Below, piece by piece: positions 33,273 through 44,889 of a DNA stretch of 64,000 nt. The translations under genes were made by a program, and so were the position numbers. The stretch comes from Juglans regia (taxonomy: Eukaryota > Streptophyta > Magnoliopsida > Fagales > Juglandaceae), in the NCBI RefSeq assembly GCF_001411555.2, contig NC_049912.1, positions 16,476,341 through 16,540,340 on the forward strand, given 5' to 3'. The notes beneath the pieces were generated by a model, which was given only the letters and a program-made list of their open reading frames with translations, had not been told where the DNA came from and ran no database searches. The first letter of the stretch is position 1. Every line of letters begins with the position of its first letter.

Positions 33273-33959
33273 AAGATCTATATATGGTACTGATGTTATA
33301 TGAATGTTCCCTTTATATATGCTTGTGTGTGTTTTGCCAGCTCTATATATATAGCTTATATAACGTTTGCTAATTATGCATGCAAGATATATGCATGTAA
33401 ATTCTGCTGTTCTTCGTTTATGCGTGGCGTCTAAAATAGGGAACTTGTTCTCTAGAGATGTGATGATATATTTATTTCTAATAGACATCACTACTTTAAT
33501 ATACGTACGTCTTGATCAATTTTAAATTCCATGACATATACTAATTATTTTATTTTATTTTTCATTTATCCAAAATATTGATCATCATATTTTTTCACTG
33601 ACAAAAAAGAAAAAAGAATTCAACTATTTTTTTTTTTAAGAGCGGAAAGTCATATGTCCAATAGTAATTCCCTCCCAAATTTATTAATAAAAAAACTCTC
33701 ACTTATGGCGGATAAATACCGTGGAACAAAAACAAGGTTTACAAATGACCCCAAAAGATCACAATCTGAAAAAAGAAATCCAACTATAACAAACTATAGC
33801 TATAACAAGCCTATAATTCAAATAATTAAAAATAAAAGAAAAACCACCACAAAAGACCAGACCTAACATATCAAAGATGGAAGACCCAAAGAATCCAAAC
33901 GAATCGAAACGAATCAGGCCTCTAAGAACCCGAGGCAAATTATAACTATTAAAAAAATC

Positions 33960-34409
33960 TCATTCAGAACCTGAAGCCCCTACCTTAGCTAACCAATCCG
34001 CCACCCTATTACCTTCACGAAAAACATGCTGGAACCGACATTGAATCGTGCAGGATAAATCAACAATTTCCTCCAAAAAATCCTCAAGGTACCACACACC
34101 ATATCTCCCTCTGAGCCACCAAGAGATAACTACCAAAGAATCCATTTCAACTATCACATTTGAGATATTCAACGATTTGCAACTTCTCAACCCATGAAGG
34201 AGAGCCATAAGCTCCGCTTTATTATTAGAACCAAAACCAATATGAGATGCATAAGCCTGGACAATCCCACCCGAATCATCCCGAATAACCCCACCAATGC
34301 CACAAGAACCAGGATTACCAATACTACTACCATCTGTGTTCAATTTATACCACCCCAGCGGCGATTTAACCCATCTCACCACTTTACAACATGGAGCTTT
34401 CGGAACCAC
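33960..34409 (-). CDS. LINE B RNase H domain
   Basis: An undisturbed 149-codon frame. It shows YKLNTDGSSIGNPGSCGIGG (first catalytic Asp), NKAELMALLHGL (Glu), VIVEMDSLVVI (Asp) and VFREGNRVADWLAKVG (final His/Asp region altered, as usual in plant LINEs). It removes RNA from the RNA:DNA hybrid during target-primed reverse transcription. The stop codon is followed by about 320 bp of 3' UTR before the poly(A). Confidence 0.9.
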   Translation of the reverse strand: MVPKAPCCKVVRWVKSPLGWYKLNTDGSSIGNPGSCGIGGVIRDDSGGIVQAYASHIGFGSNNKAELMALLHGLRSCKSLNISNVIVEMDSLVVISWWLRGRYGVWYLEDFLEEIVDLSCTIQCRFQHVFREGNRVADWLAKVGASGSE

Positions 34410-35811
34410 CTAATTTATCCACAAAGCCTCAAGGATCGTGCCATCTCGCCATGACAGACTCTTATTTTGCTTAGTCGCCTGAGAAAGAGACCCTAACCAC
34501 ACACAAATAGAATGAACAACATAATTATGCGTTTCCAATATACCTTCCATCCGAGCAAGACATCTCCTTCTCCATAGACGCCAAGTAACAATAATGGAAA
34601 TGATGCCAACAACAAAACCCACTTGTGAAGAACAACTAGCACGCCTAAACCAAATCTCAACATTCTGTTTCCAAGATCTACCAAGAGATATACCAATAAG
34701 ATTTCCAAAAAAGGACCATGTTCTTTGCGGAAATTCACCCTAAAAAAGCACATGATTAATATCTTCAATATGACCACTATTACAACAATCACATGTGGAT
34801 ACAAGAGGAATACCAATACGGCGTAATCTATCATCCACACTGAAGGCCATAAACCGTGTCCTCAAAAAATGGATAGACATTTTTAATGGAAGACTCTAAT
34901 GCCAAATCCACGCATGCCAATCCATAGAATTACCTCTAATACGAATACAATTAGAAAATACCTGTATCCGTAGGAGTCCAAATTAGAACATCCTTCCCAT
35001 TTTTCGGCCTAGCTAAAGCAGTTACAATCTCATCCACCTTAACTTGCCCTACTAAATTCTCCAATAACTCCACATCCCAACTATCTGACAACCTGCAATT
35101 TTTAACTTTCAAAAGGGGTGAACCCACAACAGGCATTTCATTAATAAATGGACCATTATCCCTCCATTTGTTATACCAGAAAAAAAGTTATCCCTCTCTA
35201 AGCTTCCATTTAGAATTATTTAACAACAACAGAATACAATTAGCAACCATTCTCCAAAATCTAAATCCTTTATTATTTTCTATAAGAGACCACGGCCGCG
35301 TTCCAACATATTTGGCTTTCAAAAAATTAGCCCATAAAGAATTACCTTGAATAAGGTTCCAAGCAAAGTGCATATGCAAGGCTTTCTGAACGTCCTCAAG
35401 ACTTCGTATACCAAGTCCTCCTTCTTCCACAAGATTACAAATCTTATTCCAAGCCAACCATTTCTTTTTATCTCGCCCATCAGCTTCTCCCCTAAAGAAT
35501 GAACTCATCAATCTATGAATCTTGGCAATAGTAACTTGAGGTACCTGTAAAACAGCAAGTAGATGGATGGTCATACTAGATATAACAAGCCTCAAAAGAA
35601 CAAGTTTTCCTCCTGAAGAAAGAAGCCTCATCTTCCATCCACTGATCTTTTGCATCACTTTATTCACCACGTCTTCTAAATGAGCCTGTTTCAAACGCCC
35701 TCGAATTATCGGCACGCCTTGATATTTGAAAGGGAAAATCCCTTCCACAAAGCCCGTCTGACGTAGAAGCCATTGCTTGCACCGATTTGGAATTTTATTA
35801 GAATAATACAA
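34410..35811 (-). pseudogene. LINE B thumb, zf-RVT and connector
   Basis: 35188-35811 reads FPFKYQGVPIIRGRLKQAH, SGWKMRLLSSGGKLVLLRLV and WLAWNKICNLVEEGGLGIRS, typical of the region after the LINE RT palm. 34410-34990 has the zf-RVT remnant (CDCCNSGHIEDINHVLF in one frame) and GLGVL-type connector with two frame changes. Confidence 0.85.
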
Positions 35812-35820
35812 AGCAGATTT

Positions 35821-36446
35821 CTAAACACTAATAGTTTGTCCTGACCACTTCTCATATTGAATCAAAATTTGTTGAAGAACCCGCACCGACCTTTGACTTC
35901 CATTAGAAAAAACCATGACATCATTAACATACATCAAGTGAGAGATAATAGGCGTACCTCGGGTTTGAGAGAAAAGACCAAACTGATTATCTTGCACACT
36001 CCCATGGATCAAACGGGATAGGACTTCTTGTTGAATGATAAACAAATAAGGAGACAGAGGATCACCTTGACGAAGACATCGACCACCCGGAAAGAAACCC
36101 GTAACGGTGCCATTCATCATGACAGAATACCAAGGGCTAGAAATACATGAATAAATCAAATCACAAAATTGAGAGGAGAAGCCAAACCTTCGTAAGACCA
36201 TTATCAAAAACCCCCAATCCACCGGATCATAAGCTTTCGCCATATCCACTTTTAACATAATATTACCCCCATGTATTCTTTTATTAATAGATTACACCAA
36301 CTCCTGAGTGAGGCTAATGTTCTAAAAAGTACTTCTTCCAGGAATAAAGGCTGCTTGCTCTAAAGAAATCAAGCGAGGTAATATACCTATTAATCAAGAG
36401 ACAATAATCTTGGAGCAAATTTTATAAAACACAGAACAAGGACCAT
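35821..36446 (-). pseudogene. LINE B reverse transcriptase core
   Basis: Minus-strand RT: QAAFIPGRS, MLKVDMAKAYDPVDWGFL, CLRQGDPLSPYLFI and the catalytic box, which reads YVND instead of F/YxDD, so one catalytic Asp is lost. A stop at 35821 separates it from the thumb part. Upstream residues before QAAF lie next to the deletion junction. Confidence 0.88.
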
Positions 36447-36643
36447 CTCAGGTATGGGTTGAGGGACGGCAGCCACCAAGTCGGCAAAGGAAGGCCGACT
36501 GGTGCCACCATCTGTGGCTGCCATGCAGCCTCACGTAAAGGCCAAAAACCTTGCGGCAACAAAAAACCCTATTTCGTAGAGAGAAAAGGGTATAAACGGA
36601 AGTTTGTATCAGTGATCAATGAGTTCCTATCAAATCTCACTCC
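36447..36643 (-). pseudogene. LINE B 5' leader and ORF1 start
   Basis: About 120 bp of leader, then ATG with the frame MAATDGGTSRPSFADLV and AAVPQPIPE. S-(F/Y)-A-D-L followed by a Pro-rich stretch is the usual opening of plant LINE ORF1 proteins. It fuses at about 36447 to mid-RT sequence. Confidence 0.6.
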
Positions 36644-36652
36644 ATTCAACTA

Positions 36653-36980
36653 CATGTATATAGGCCTATGCAATTTGCCAGCCCAAGAGAGTTTTTGGCC
36701 CATCCGGTCAAAGCCTGCAACAATGGCTAGTAATATAAAACCCGACCCGACCTGGACCATCAGGGTCGGGAAAAAATAATTGTTTTTTTAAACCTTTGTA
36801 CAGATTATTATAGACGCCCAATCTCTATTATTTGTAAACCCCTAATGGATCCAGATACAACAGGTTTTTATTTATTTTTCTTTATGTAGCATTTGTACAT
36901 ATTATAATATAATCACTCAATCTATATAATTGTAAACTCCTAACGTATCATAAAAATATATATATATATATTTTTTTTGC
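36653..36980. other. Intergenic, no gene seen
   Basis: AT-rich, with a short inverted CCCGACCCGACCTGG...GGGTCGGG motif at about 36740-36772 and an AT run before 36980. Confidence 0.4.
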
Positions 36981-36984
36981 TACA

Positions 36985-37050
36985 TAAAGGAGTACAATAA
37001 ACATCATAATTTAAAGGAGTACAATAAACATCATAATTTAAAGGAGTACA
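36985..37050. repeat. 27-bp tandem repeat, about 2.4 units
   Basis: AAAGGAGTACAATAAACAT begins units at 36986, 37013 and 37040. The first two are identical by eye. The array ends where LINE C begins. Confidence 0.9.
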
Positions 37051-37889
37051 ACCCATAAAAGTGCTCAAACATGAATCTATAAAGAAATGGAGTAATGTAA
37101 AGAGTGACTTTGTAGAGTTATGGGCCACCATGTTTATGAAGTTAAGGATAGAAGAGGTGGAACTAATGGCTTACACCATGCGGAAGTTGTGGCTCAGGAG
37201 GGACCTGTGGTTATTTGAGGACCAGTTTGATGAACCAAAGAAAGTTTTCCAATTTGCTAAGCTGGCTTGGGCAGAATTTAAGGATGCTAATCTGGTCCAA
37301 CAAAGAGGATTGGGAACTAGAACCATGAGTAGAGAAAATGCTAAATGGGAAAAGCCTGAGGTGGGGAGGGTGAAGGCAAATTGGGACGCTGTAGTGGAGG
37401 CTTCAAATAGAAGAGTGGGGATTGGCGCGGTGGTGAGGGATGATTAAGGGGAGGTGCTAGCCTGTCTGTGCTTGGCTGTTGAGAATCAAGAGGGGGCTTG
37501 TGTAGCAGAAGCTATGGCTGCTAGAAGAGCTGCAGTTTTGTGCATGGAACTGGGGTTTGATCGTGTAATACTGGAGGGGGACTCTCAGATTAATGTAAAG
37601 GACCTGTGCAATAGTGAGGAGGTCCTAACAAATTATGGGGTGTTCATAGAAGATACAAAAAAAAATTCTTAAAAGTAAGACTGATTGGCCTACAAGATTC
37701 GTTTATAAAGAAGCCAACAGAGTAGCTCATAGACTTGCAAAACTAGCTTTGTCTAGTATAGAAGAGAGGGTGTGGATAGAAGAAGGCCCTAGACAAATTA
37801 CAAATACTGTACTTAGTGAGAAATACTGTAATGATTGAACTTGTTGTTTCAGAGTTAATAAAGATTTACACAGTTATCTTAAAAAAAAA
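37050..37889 (+). mobile_element. LINE C, 5'-truncated 3' end with poly(A)
   Basis: The plus strand carries the connector (VELMAYTMRKLWLRRDLWLF) and RNase H of a plant LINE, then a stop, about 45 bp of UTR and an A-run of 10 at about 37880-37889. A TGA-free UTR with ATTAATAAAG suggests the polyadenylation signal. The severe 5' truncation is typical of LINE insertion. No target duplication was recognised. Confidence 0.85.
37061..37838 (+). pseudogene. LINE C connector and RNase H, two lesions
   Basis: The RNase H frame includes VKANWDAVVEASNRRVGIGA (the first catalytic Asp kept as WDA), then TAA at 37445, EAMAARRAAVLCMELGF, VILEGDSQINV, a frameshift near 37670, and YKEANRVAHRLAKLALSS, ending KYCND-TGA at about 37838. 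Without the stop and the shift it is the complete C-terminal part of ORF2. Confidence 0.88.
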
Positions 37890-38039
37890 ACGACAAATAT
37901 AGAATGTGCAGAAGATAAGCCTTGAGTCACTCTTCATCAACATAAATAAAGTTTGATTTGGGACCATGGAAAAAAAATTATTAAATGATATAAAAATAAA
38001 TATTATGAAAAAATTTAATAAATATATAAGTAAGAAATA

Positions 38040-39960
38040 TGTTCATTACTTGATTATGCCTCAAAACTTTCAACATTGTCCAAGAAGGCATGAAGATCAA
38101 TAGGTACTGGATCTTTCAATCAATTCTGAGTACAAACGAGTGCCTCAACTATTTTTGGAGATAATGAACAACGAAATCAGTCAAGCACACGACCCCATGC
38201 ACTGAAGGCTGATTCAGAAGAACTAGTAGAAACAGGAATGACCATCACATCACGAGCAATTCTCGCCAAAATAGGATAATTTATTTCATTGATCTTCCAC
38301 CAATCCAAAATATCAAAATTTGGAACTCATGCCACACAACTATGTTCCAAGTATTGATCAATTTCTTATCTGTTCCTCACATTACATTCATTTCTTACTC
38401 ATACTCAACCCAAAAACTTTGCTGAGAATCAGAATCAATCATACTAGGATCAACTAAGGAAGGAGGTTCAAAGTATGAAACTCTACTTGAACTCCCATAC
38501 AAAATATTATACTCCTCCTACATGTCAATCATCAATTGTATCACTTTTGCAATCATTTCTTCAACTAAATTACCACCATATATTTTTTGAACCAAAAATG
38601 CAAAAGACTAAATTTGCATCTTGGATCAAGAACAACAACAATGAATATCATCAAGTTAGCTTTTTCAATTGATCTATAATATTTTTCATACTTACTCTTC
38701 ATTCTCCTAGCCATACCTCTCAACATTGTCTCATTACTTTGACTGATTTTTTATAAATGTGATTGGATGCCGCAAAGCTCTTGGAAATATGCATTAGATG
38801 TGACATACAAAGTGCCAAAAAGTCTCACAGTAACATTATAAAAAATCTACAAAAATTTAACCATTATTTTAACTCTCACCCAATCACTAGAGCTTGGGGG
38901 GCTCAAGCTCACAATAGAAAATGACCATCATCATTCTCCAATCGCAAAAATGGCTTTTGAAATGTTTCTACAGCTTCTAACACGAGATAATTGGAGTTCC
39001 ATCTGGTAGGAACATCCAGGCACACCAATTTTGAACAGCTGGTTTTCTCCTTTTCTATACATTTTTTGAATTTTTTCATTATGTAGGAGATGATCTAACA
39101 TACTTAGCCGCATTGCGCACCCTTATGATTGAATCATCACAATCTTTTAGCCCATCATTCACAATAAGGTTCATGATATGGGCACAACACCTTATGTGAA
39201 TACACTTCCCCTCCAACAAATGACCTTCCACAAACCTTTTTAACTAATCAATGGCAACATCGTTTGAGGAAGCATTGTCAACTGTAACAGTAAAAATCTT
39301 GTTTATTCCCCAATCCTGTAGACATGACTCTACATGCTTTCCAATAGTGTCCCCTTTGTAACTAGGAATTAAACAAAAATTTATAATTTTTTTGTGTAAT
39401 TTTCATTCACAGTCAATAAAGTGTGTAGTAAGACAAATATAATTAAAGTTTTGATTGGATGTCCAAGTGTCAGTAGTTAAACTAACCCACCCAACTGCCT
39501 TAAATACTTTCCTAAACTTCTCCTTCTCTTTTTTAAATAGTTTAATACAATCTCTCACTACAGTGGTTCGAGATGGCACTTTGAATATTAGTTCTAGTGA
39601 TTTACATACATTTCTAGATCCTTGTGCTTCCACCACGCTAAACGGAACCTCATCACAAACGATAACCTTTGCAATTGCCATTCGTACATCATCTGGATCA
39701 AACTTATGTGTAGTTTGTTAATCCATGGGTCTAATTCTTTCAGGGTTTTTCCTACAAACACCAACATGATGCAGCATACTTGATGCACTATGTTTTTTGG
39801 GGTGACAAGCATAAGTTTTGTGGCAGTAATTACATCCCGCTTTTGGGTCACTTAATGAACATCGATCTATTTTGTGTGAAGTGTTCCTACACCGCTGAGA
39901 GATCCTTACTTGCCTTTCTTTTGAGAGGGAGGATGGTGTTACTACTACTAGATAGGTTAG
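38040..39960 (-). pseudogene. hAT transposase relic (Ac-like, BED finger)
   Basis: In minus-strand order: a BED-type finger (CNYCHKTYACHPKKH...HHVGVC at about 39835-39750), the pre-catalytic block MAIAKVIVCDEVPFSVVE, SRTTVVRDCIKLFK, LTTDTWTSNQNFNYICLTTHF (catalytic-domain signature, first Asp), a middle helical part (MRLSMLDHLLHNEK) and the C-terminal dimerisation domain with SSSESAFSAWGRVLD near 38180. Many stops and frame changes are present. No TIR or 8-bp TSD was identified. The TAGGGCTACAACCTGGGTT word at about 40495 is a candidate right end. Confidence 0.85.
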
Positions 39961-40139
39961 TATTTGAAGCTAAAGGAGAATGATATGAACCCGCGGGAAT
40001 TGGTTCCCATCAGAGTAGTAATCTCATCGTCTCTTAAATTAGTAAAAGCGTCACTTTTGAAGTAATCCATGATATGAATTGACATATAATAAAAGCATGA
40101 GAAAGTAAGAATACCATACTGTTTTGAACAATAGAAATT

Positions 40140-41070
40140 CAATTTTTTCTAAATGCTAAAGAGAAACAAATGAAAAGACACAAAACAAACAAGAATGCAT
40201 AGGCAAAGCTTAAAAAAAAAAACTCTATGCCCTATGCGTTTCTATCAAGTCTTAACTAGGGACTAATGCAATCCCATCATGATTTAAACAAGTTTTTGTT
40301 GAAATCTCTAAATCTGGAAAAATACCAAAAGCTTTTGTTGGTTTGGCCGTGCCATTTTGAAGAATGAGGATGATTTATATAAAAATATAAAAGGCCCATA
40401 TAGCATGGCTCAGGAGTAAGGGGTCCAATAGACGACCTCCCAAGACAAATCCATGAGCAAACATAGTTGTTTGAATAGAATCTAAGGTTACTGATTAGGG
40501 CTACAACCTGGGTTTGGGTTGGACTTAGACATCATCGATCGTCTCCAACTAATCATCAGCAACTTGAAGAAAGAGACTTTTTCTCTAAACTGGTTTCTCT
40601 AATTAGTCTATAATAAAGGTTCTGGGTTTTACATCTTACTAGTCTTTTTTCTTTTCTTTTCATTCACTACATGTTACAGGGAATGGCTCAGGGAATGGAA
40701 GGAAACCTTAATCCTTAATCCTTGTAATTTATCCTTAATCCTTGATTTATGATCTTTAATTATATTGGTTAATGATCTTAAATTTTATGGAGACAAACAA
40801 TGGTTGGTATGACACATTTTAAATAATTTTTAACTCTAAGTAATTGGTCTAAAGGCCAACAAAGAGTCCAACAATGCAGAGATATCCAACAATAATGCGG
40901 AAATAATTATTACTGAAATCTGAAGTTCACATCCATAAAGTCCTATGAGCTCAAATGAGGAATTGTATTTCTCATGTAATACCCAGAAGGCAAAAACCAT
41001 GCAAAAAATAAAACAAAAAAAACAAAAAAGGGTGGCTAATAGTAAGTAATAAGTAAGAGAAAGTAGTATA
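40140..41070. other. Intergenic, no gene seen
   Basis: AT-rich sequence between the hAT relic and the possible exon below. CCTTAATCCTT recurs three times near 40710-40745. There is no protein-like frame. Confidence 0.4.
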
Positions 41071-41073
41071 TGA

Positions 41074-41236
41074 CATTGAATCAATCACCGAAAAACTGGG
41101 GTTGACGATTGCATCCACACCCACTTGCAGAAATCAAACCACATTTCACCAAAACAGACTCTCCAATCCGATCCAAAACAGACTTACTAGCAGTTTTAAA
41201 AGAAGAAGACAAATTAGTAGGAGAAGGAGAAGAATC
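41074..41236 (-). pseudogene. Possible exon of an unidentified small gene
   Basis: The minus strand reads about 53 codons between stops: DSSPSPTNLSSSFKTASK, VLDRIGESVLVKCGLISAS, GCGCNRQPQFFGD, then TGA. The serine-rich start followed by a cysteine cluster looks protein-like. A (CT)n tract on this strand at 41509-41471 and an ATG at about 41454 resemble a plant 5' UTR and start, but the frame from that ATG closes after 19 codons and no convincing splice joins it. The family is unknown. Confidence 0.3.
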
Positions 41237-41458
41237 AGTGACTTAAGTTTAATCAGCAATCCAATATAGTTTGTTAAGAAAGAAAATGAACCACGAAACG
41301 GTCAAAACTGCTGGTACAAGCATGCTCTGTTTTGGGGGGAGATTCCAAAAAATAAATAGAGAAAGAAAGACCAGCATCTCACAGTATGGGTTGCTAAACT
41401 CTGTCGTCGACTTGACCACGAACGACGACCACTCTATCGCTGCCAAGTGTCATCTGTG

Positions 41459-41460
41459 TT

Positions 41461-41510
<50 letters not shown>
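41459..41510. repeat. (TG)n(AG)n compound microsatellite
   Basis: Six TG units run into about 19 AG units. The solo LTR inserted 4 bp beyond it. Confidence 0.95.
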
Positions 41511-41512
<2 letters not shown>

Positions 41513-41514
41513 TA

Positions 41515-44500
41515 TGTAACGCCCCGGTCCCGAGGGGTCCAAAGAGTTAGCTCTTAATACCTAAAAATCATTTTCCAACCACATAGTACATACTCCAATT
41601 TTTCTCTATCGCACAAAATACTTACTAATTCACATCAATTACTCCAATATAATTATTCTAAGACAATACAAAATCTTAATATAAACATCAGCCTCCCAAC
41701 AAATCACATCATTAGAGCACAACAATCTTACTGAATAAAAATCCTCAATACTCATATAACCCTTCTATGCTTAATCCATCATTCTTAACTCATCTCACCC
41801 ATGCTCCATATTCTTGATCCTTAGCTGAAATTTTCAAATCATCTGAAAAGAATTTAGAGATAAGGGGCGAGTTGTCAACAACTCAGTAAATAGAGGACAT
41901 ATACTAATTTGTAAACATGAGCATTTACAGAGTTCGGAATGCATAACAAAATATTTACTTTCAGAATGCAGAATTAGAATATTTGTTTTCAAAATGCAGC
42001 GTCAGAATATGTTATCAAAAATATCAGAGCGAAAGTTCGAAAATATTCATAATTAAAATTCCTTTGGTATAGCATAAACTGAAACATCACATCTTATCTT
42101 ATCATATCAGAACAAATACCATGGTTAACCCCCGTTGTAGTGTTGTGTAAACCCCGATAGCTAACCGAGCAGAAACAGAATCCGAATCGTCCTCTTATTC
42201 ATTCTCGGAGCCCCGAGTGTGCACATAAGAAAGACCACAAAGAAAACCACTTTGTTTCCAAAGTGGGTGCACCAGAAATAGAAAAGTTGATACCAACCCG
42301 AACAGAGGCCACAATTTTACACCCATGGTAAGGTCAGAATGGAACAGAAATAAAAACAGAATGTTATGCCAAAGGTTTTCAGAAAACACATCAGACCATA
42401 TCGAGTATAAAAAAAATCTTCAGAACAGAACAAAATCATATCACAACATAATTTATGCACAAAATTTCATATTCGCTCTCTTTATCGAAGTTCAGAAACA
42501 GAATGTCAAAAATAAGCTCATGTCTACACCAGTCATGACAGAAAATATTTTCTTCTTAAATAGAATCTCATGAGGAATGCATAACAAATAACTGAGGTAA
42601 TTCAAATTTATTTTCATAACCAAATATGTATATTTTTCAAAAATCAACATTAGCTCATTTTATTTTAATGCAAAGTCTAGTATAGGAACCCTGTTTACCT
42701 GGACTTCCTAGTTTTTTCTGAATTTCCCTCAAAATGTCAAACAATAATTAATCGTCACCTATAAAATAATCACGTAATTCTTGTAAATTTTCAATTAATC
42801 ACATATTTCGATATTTAATCCTAACCTTCTAAAATAACCTATTTTAATCCTCCAATACCTAAAAATCCTCATAACCTTAAAATATCCTGATTCTCAAAAT
42901 TTCTTTGATAATACTCAACATTTAAGGTAAGTACTAGTAAAAATTTCGTTAAATAATAATAAACAAATAGCTTTAATCATAATTTAAATGTGTAAAATAA
43001 AATTACACAGTTACTAAAATAATTTTCTACCAATAGTACAATTTGAAAATCCTATTTATTTTCTGTAAAAATTTCTTATACTTTCAGCATAAACAATGTA
43101 AAAACAGATTTAATATAAACAAAAATTTCAAATAGAAACCATCTAATAATAAGGGCAAAACTATACTTCCATATCTAAATAATATGTAGTAAAGGGTATT
43201 AATGTAATTTCTTTCAATTCTTTGAAAACCAAACAAAAACCTACGTAAAAGAAATAACTTGCAAGGCAGGGGCTTACTCAAGGTGGAATCACGTGGCAAC
43301 GTGCGACACAACGACGGGCTAGAAGTTTAGCGACGTAGCGGTGGTGAACTCGGAGGAGCACTGGAAGTGAGAGAGGGTGAGAGAGAGAAACACGGTGAAA
43401 GTATGAGTGAGAGACGGAGAGAGTATGGCTTACGGAAGGGGGAGAGAGCTCACCGTGGGACAGCAAGAAGGCGTGCGACTGGTCGGGAGCTATGTGTGGT
43501 GGCTTCTGTCGTATAACGTGGCTGAAACAACAAGGGACACAGGGAGAGGGAGAGGCTGGGAGAGGAAACTCAGTGGAACGGCTTGAGCAAGGACTGCTCT
43601 GTTTCGAGAGTGGGAAAACAAGGACTCTCTTATTTTTCGGTGATGGCCAGCAGTGGTTCTGCATGGGTCCATGGTTGGGCTACAGCGTGAGGTCTGGGAA
43701 GTTAATGATGGTCGCTGGCTGGGGGGGGCGGGAAGGGTCCGAGTAAGATAATCGGGTGGTGCGGCGGCAGTGAGAAAACTAGGAGAAAACTAAAGCGGCA
43801 GCTCTGGCTTTCGGTGGAGGATGGCTACGGGTCTGTGTGCGACAAAAATTCTACGTTGGGCGGCTAAGTGTGGGGTACGGTGGTGCAAAATAGAGTCTTG
43901 CGTGAGGCGTTGCTGCGGTGCACTGCTATTGCTAGGCGTTTCCTGGACGAGGAGGCAATGGATGTCTTTCGGTGTTGGTGGCTAGCGAACGTAACAAAGG
44001 CAGTTTCTCTATGCATGGGCTAATGTGTGCGTATATATGTGATGAGAAAACCCTAGAGAGATGAGGGAGACGTGCGTGCGGACAGAAATAGAGTAGTGCA
44101 TGTGCATGAAGTAGATAAAAAAAAAACACTAGAGACGTGCAAGATCATGCACGCCGTGGACGAGAGGAAAACTCTAGGGGTGAAAAATAGACGGAAAACT
44201 AAAACGTGTGGGGACTGCGAAGATAATGTGTGAAAATAAGTTCTTGAACAAAATAAAAACAAAACCCTAAAGCTGAGGAGAATAGAGGCGTACGCTCATG
44301 GGAGTGTAATCGTGCGTTGCGGCGAAAATAAAAATAAAAATTATAAACTCAGTTGGTTTTAATGGTTAAAAGACATGGGTGTGAGCTTGGGTCTTGATCT
44401 TTTTCTTAAGTCATCGATCATGGCCCAATTTCTAAAAAAAAAATCCACTAGTCTAAAAATTTTCTCGACTCATAAAAATATTTTAAACCTAATTATAAAC

Positions 44501-44649
44501 ACCAAAGAAAATAAACTCATAAACCTCAAAAACAAAGATTTTAAGCCCTTAGTCTATTCCCAAAAAAAACTTGAACACTCAATTGGGTTTTTCATACACA
44601 TAAGCCCAAAATATATAAAAATCGGGCCTGACTTGGTCCGGGTGTTACA
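41515..44649. mobile_element. Solo LTR (copy 2), 3,135 bp, perfect TSD
   Basis: Starts TGTAACGCCCCGGTCCC and ends GGGTGTTACA, flanked by TGCTA at 41510-41514 and 44650-44654. Its first kilobase matches copy 1 (4458 onward) closely. The ends also form an imperfect inverted repeat of about 14 bp (TGTAACRCCC..GGWCC). No primer site, gag or pol lies inside, so it is a solo LTR of a long-LTR family, probably Ty3/gypsy. GC content rises between 43300 and 44200, as it does in copy 1 on both sides of copia 1. Confidence 0.85.
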
Positions 44650-44744
44650 TGCTAGGTCTTCTTTGTTTGAAGAAGAAGGGAGCGGGTTATCGGGCGATGG
44701 AGTATTTTGCCTACTAAACAAATGTTGCGACCCACTTATGATTT

Positions 44745-44765
44745 CAACCTGATAGTATCAGGTTG
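44745..44765. repeat. Perfect 10-bp inverted repeat, 1-nt centre
   Basis: CAACCTGATA-G-TATCAGGTTG, followed by GGGGG. It lies about 100 bp outside solo LTR copy 2, in a short stretch of mixed composition. Confidence 0.9.
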
Positions 44766-44800
44766 GGGGGTTCAGGTCATGGGATTTCCTACACAGGAGT

Positions 44801-44802
<2 letters not shown>

Positions 44803-44850
<48 letters not shown>
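44803..44850. repeat. (AT)n(AC)n microsatellite
   Basis: About 40 bp of AT followed by four AC units, directly next to the Helitron-like end. Confidence 0.95.
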
Positions 44851-44851
<1 letters not shown>

Positions 44852-44855
44852 TATA

Positions 44856-44886
44856 CTAGTAAAGGGCAAACACGTGCATTGCACGT
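44856..44886 (-). mobile_element. Helitron-like 3' terminus
   Basis: On the minus strand the hairpin ACGTGCAATGCACGT (44886-44872) is followed after 12 nt by CTAG (44859-44856) and then a T. A short GC-containing hairpin 10-12 nt before CTRR, with T as the next base, is the known 3' signature of Helitrons. The element would extend to the right. Its TC start was not located. A weak candidate is near 46165 (TCCTACTTTATATATATAC on the minus strand). Confidence 0.5.
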
Positions 44887-44889
44887 CGT

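Larger units (their letters stand above)
33627..36643 (-). mobile_element. LINE B, internally deleted, with 9-bp TSD
   Basis: On the minus strand it starts with a leader and an ORF1-like ATG (MAATDGGTSRPSFADLV near 36523), then jumps near 36447 directly into the RT middle, and runs through zf-RVT and RNase H to a poly(A) seen as T-run 33627-33637. ATTCAACTA occurs at 33618-33626 and 36644-36652, directly outside both ends, as expected for a target duplication. Most of ORF1, the endonuclease and the RT N-terminus are missing. It belongs to a different LINE family from A and D. Confidence 0.8.

Noticed and set aside
36740..36772. Short inverted CCCGACC/GGTCGGG motif as a hAT terminus
   Set aside because: It does not pair with the candidate right end near 40495, and no 8-bp duplication was seen.
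41249..41446. 65-codon minus frame beside the (AG)n tract
   Set aside because: The first codon is TTG, not ATG, and the hydrophobic peptide matches no known pattern.
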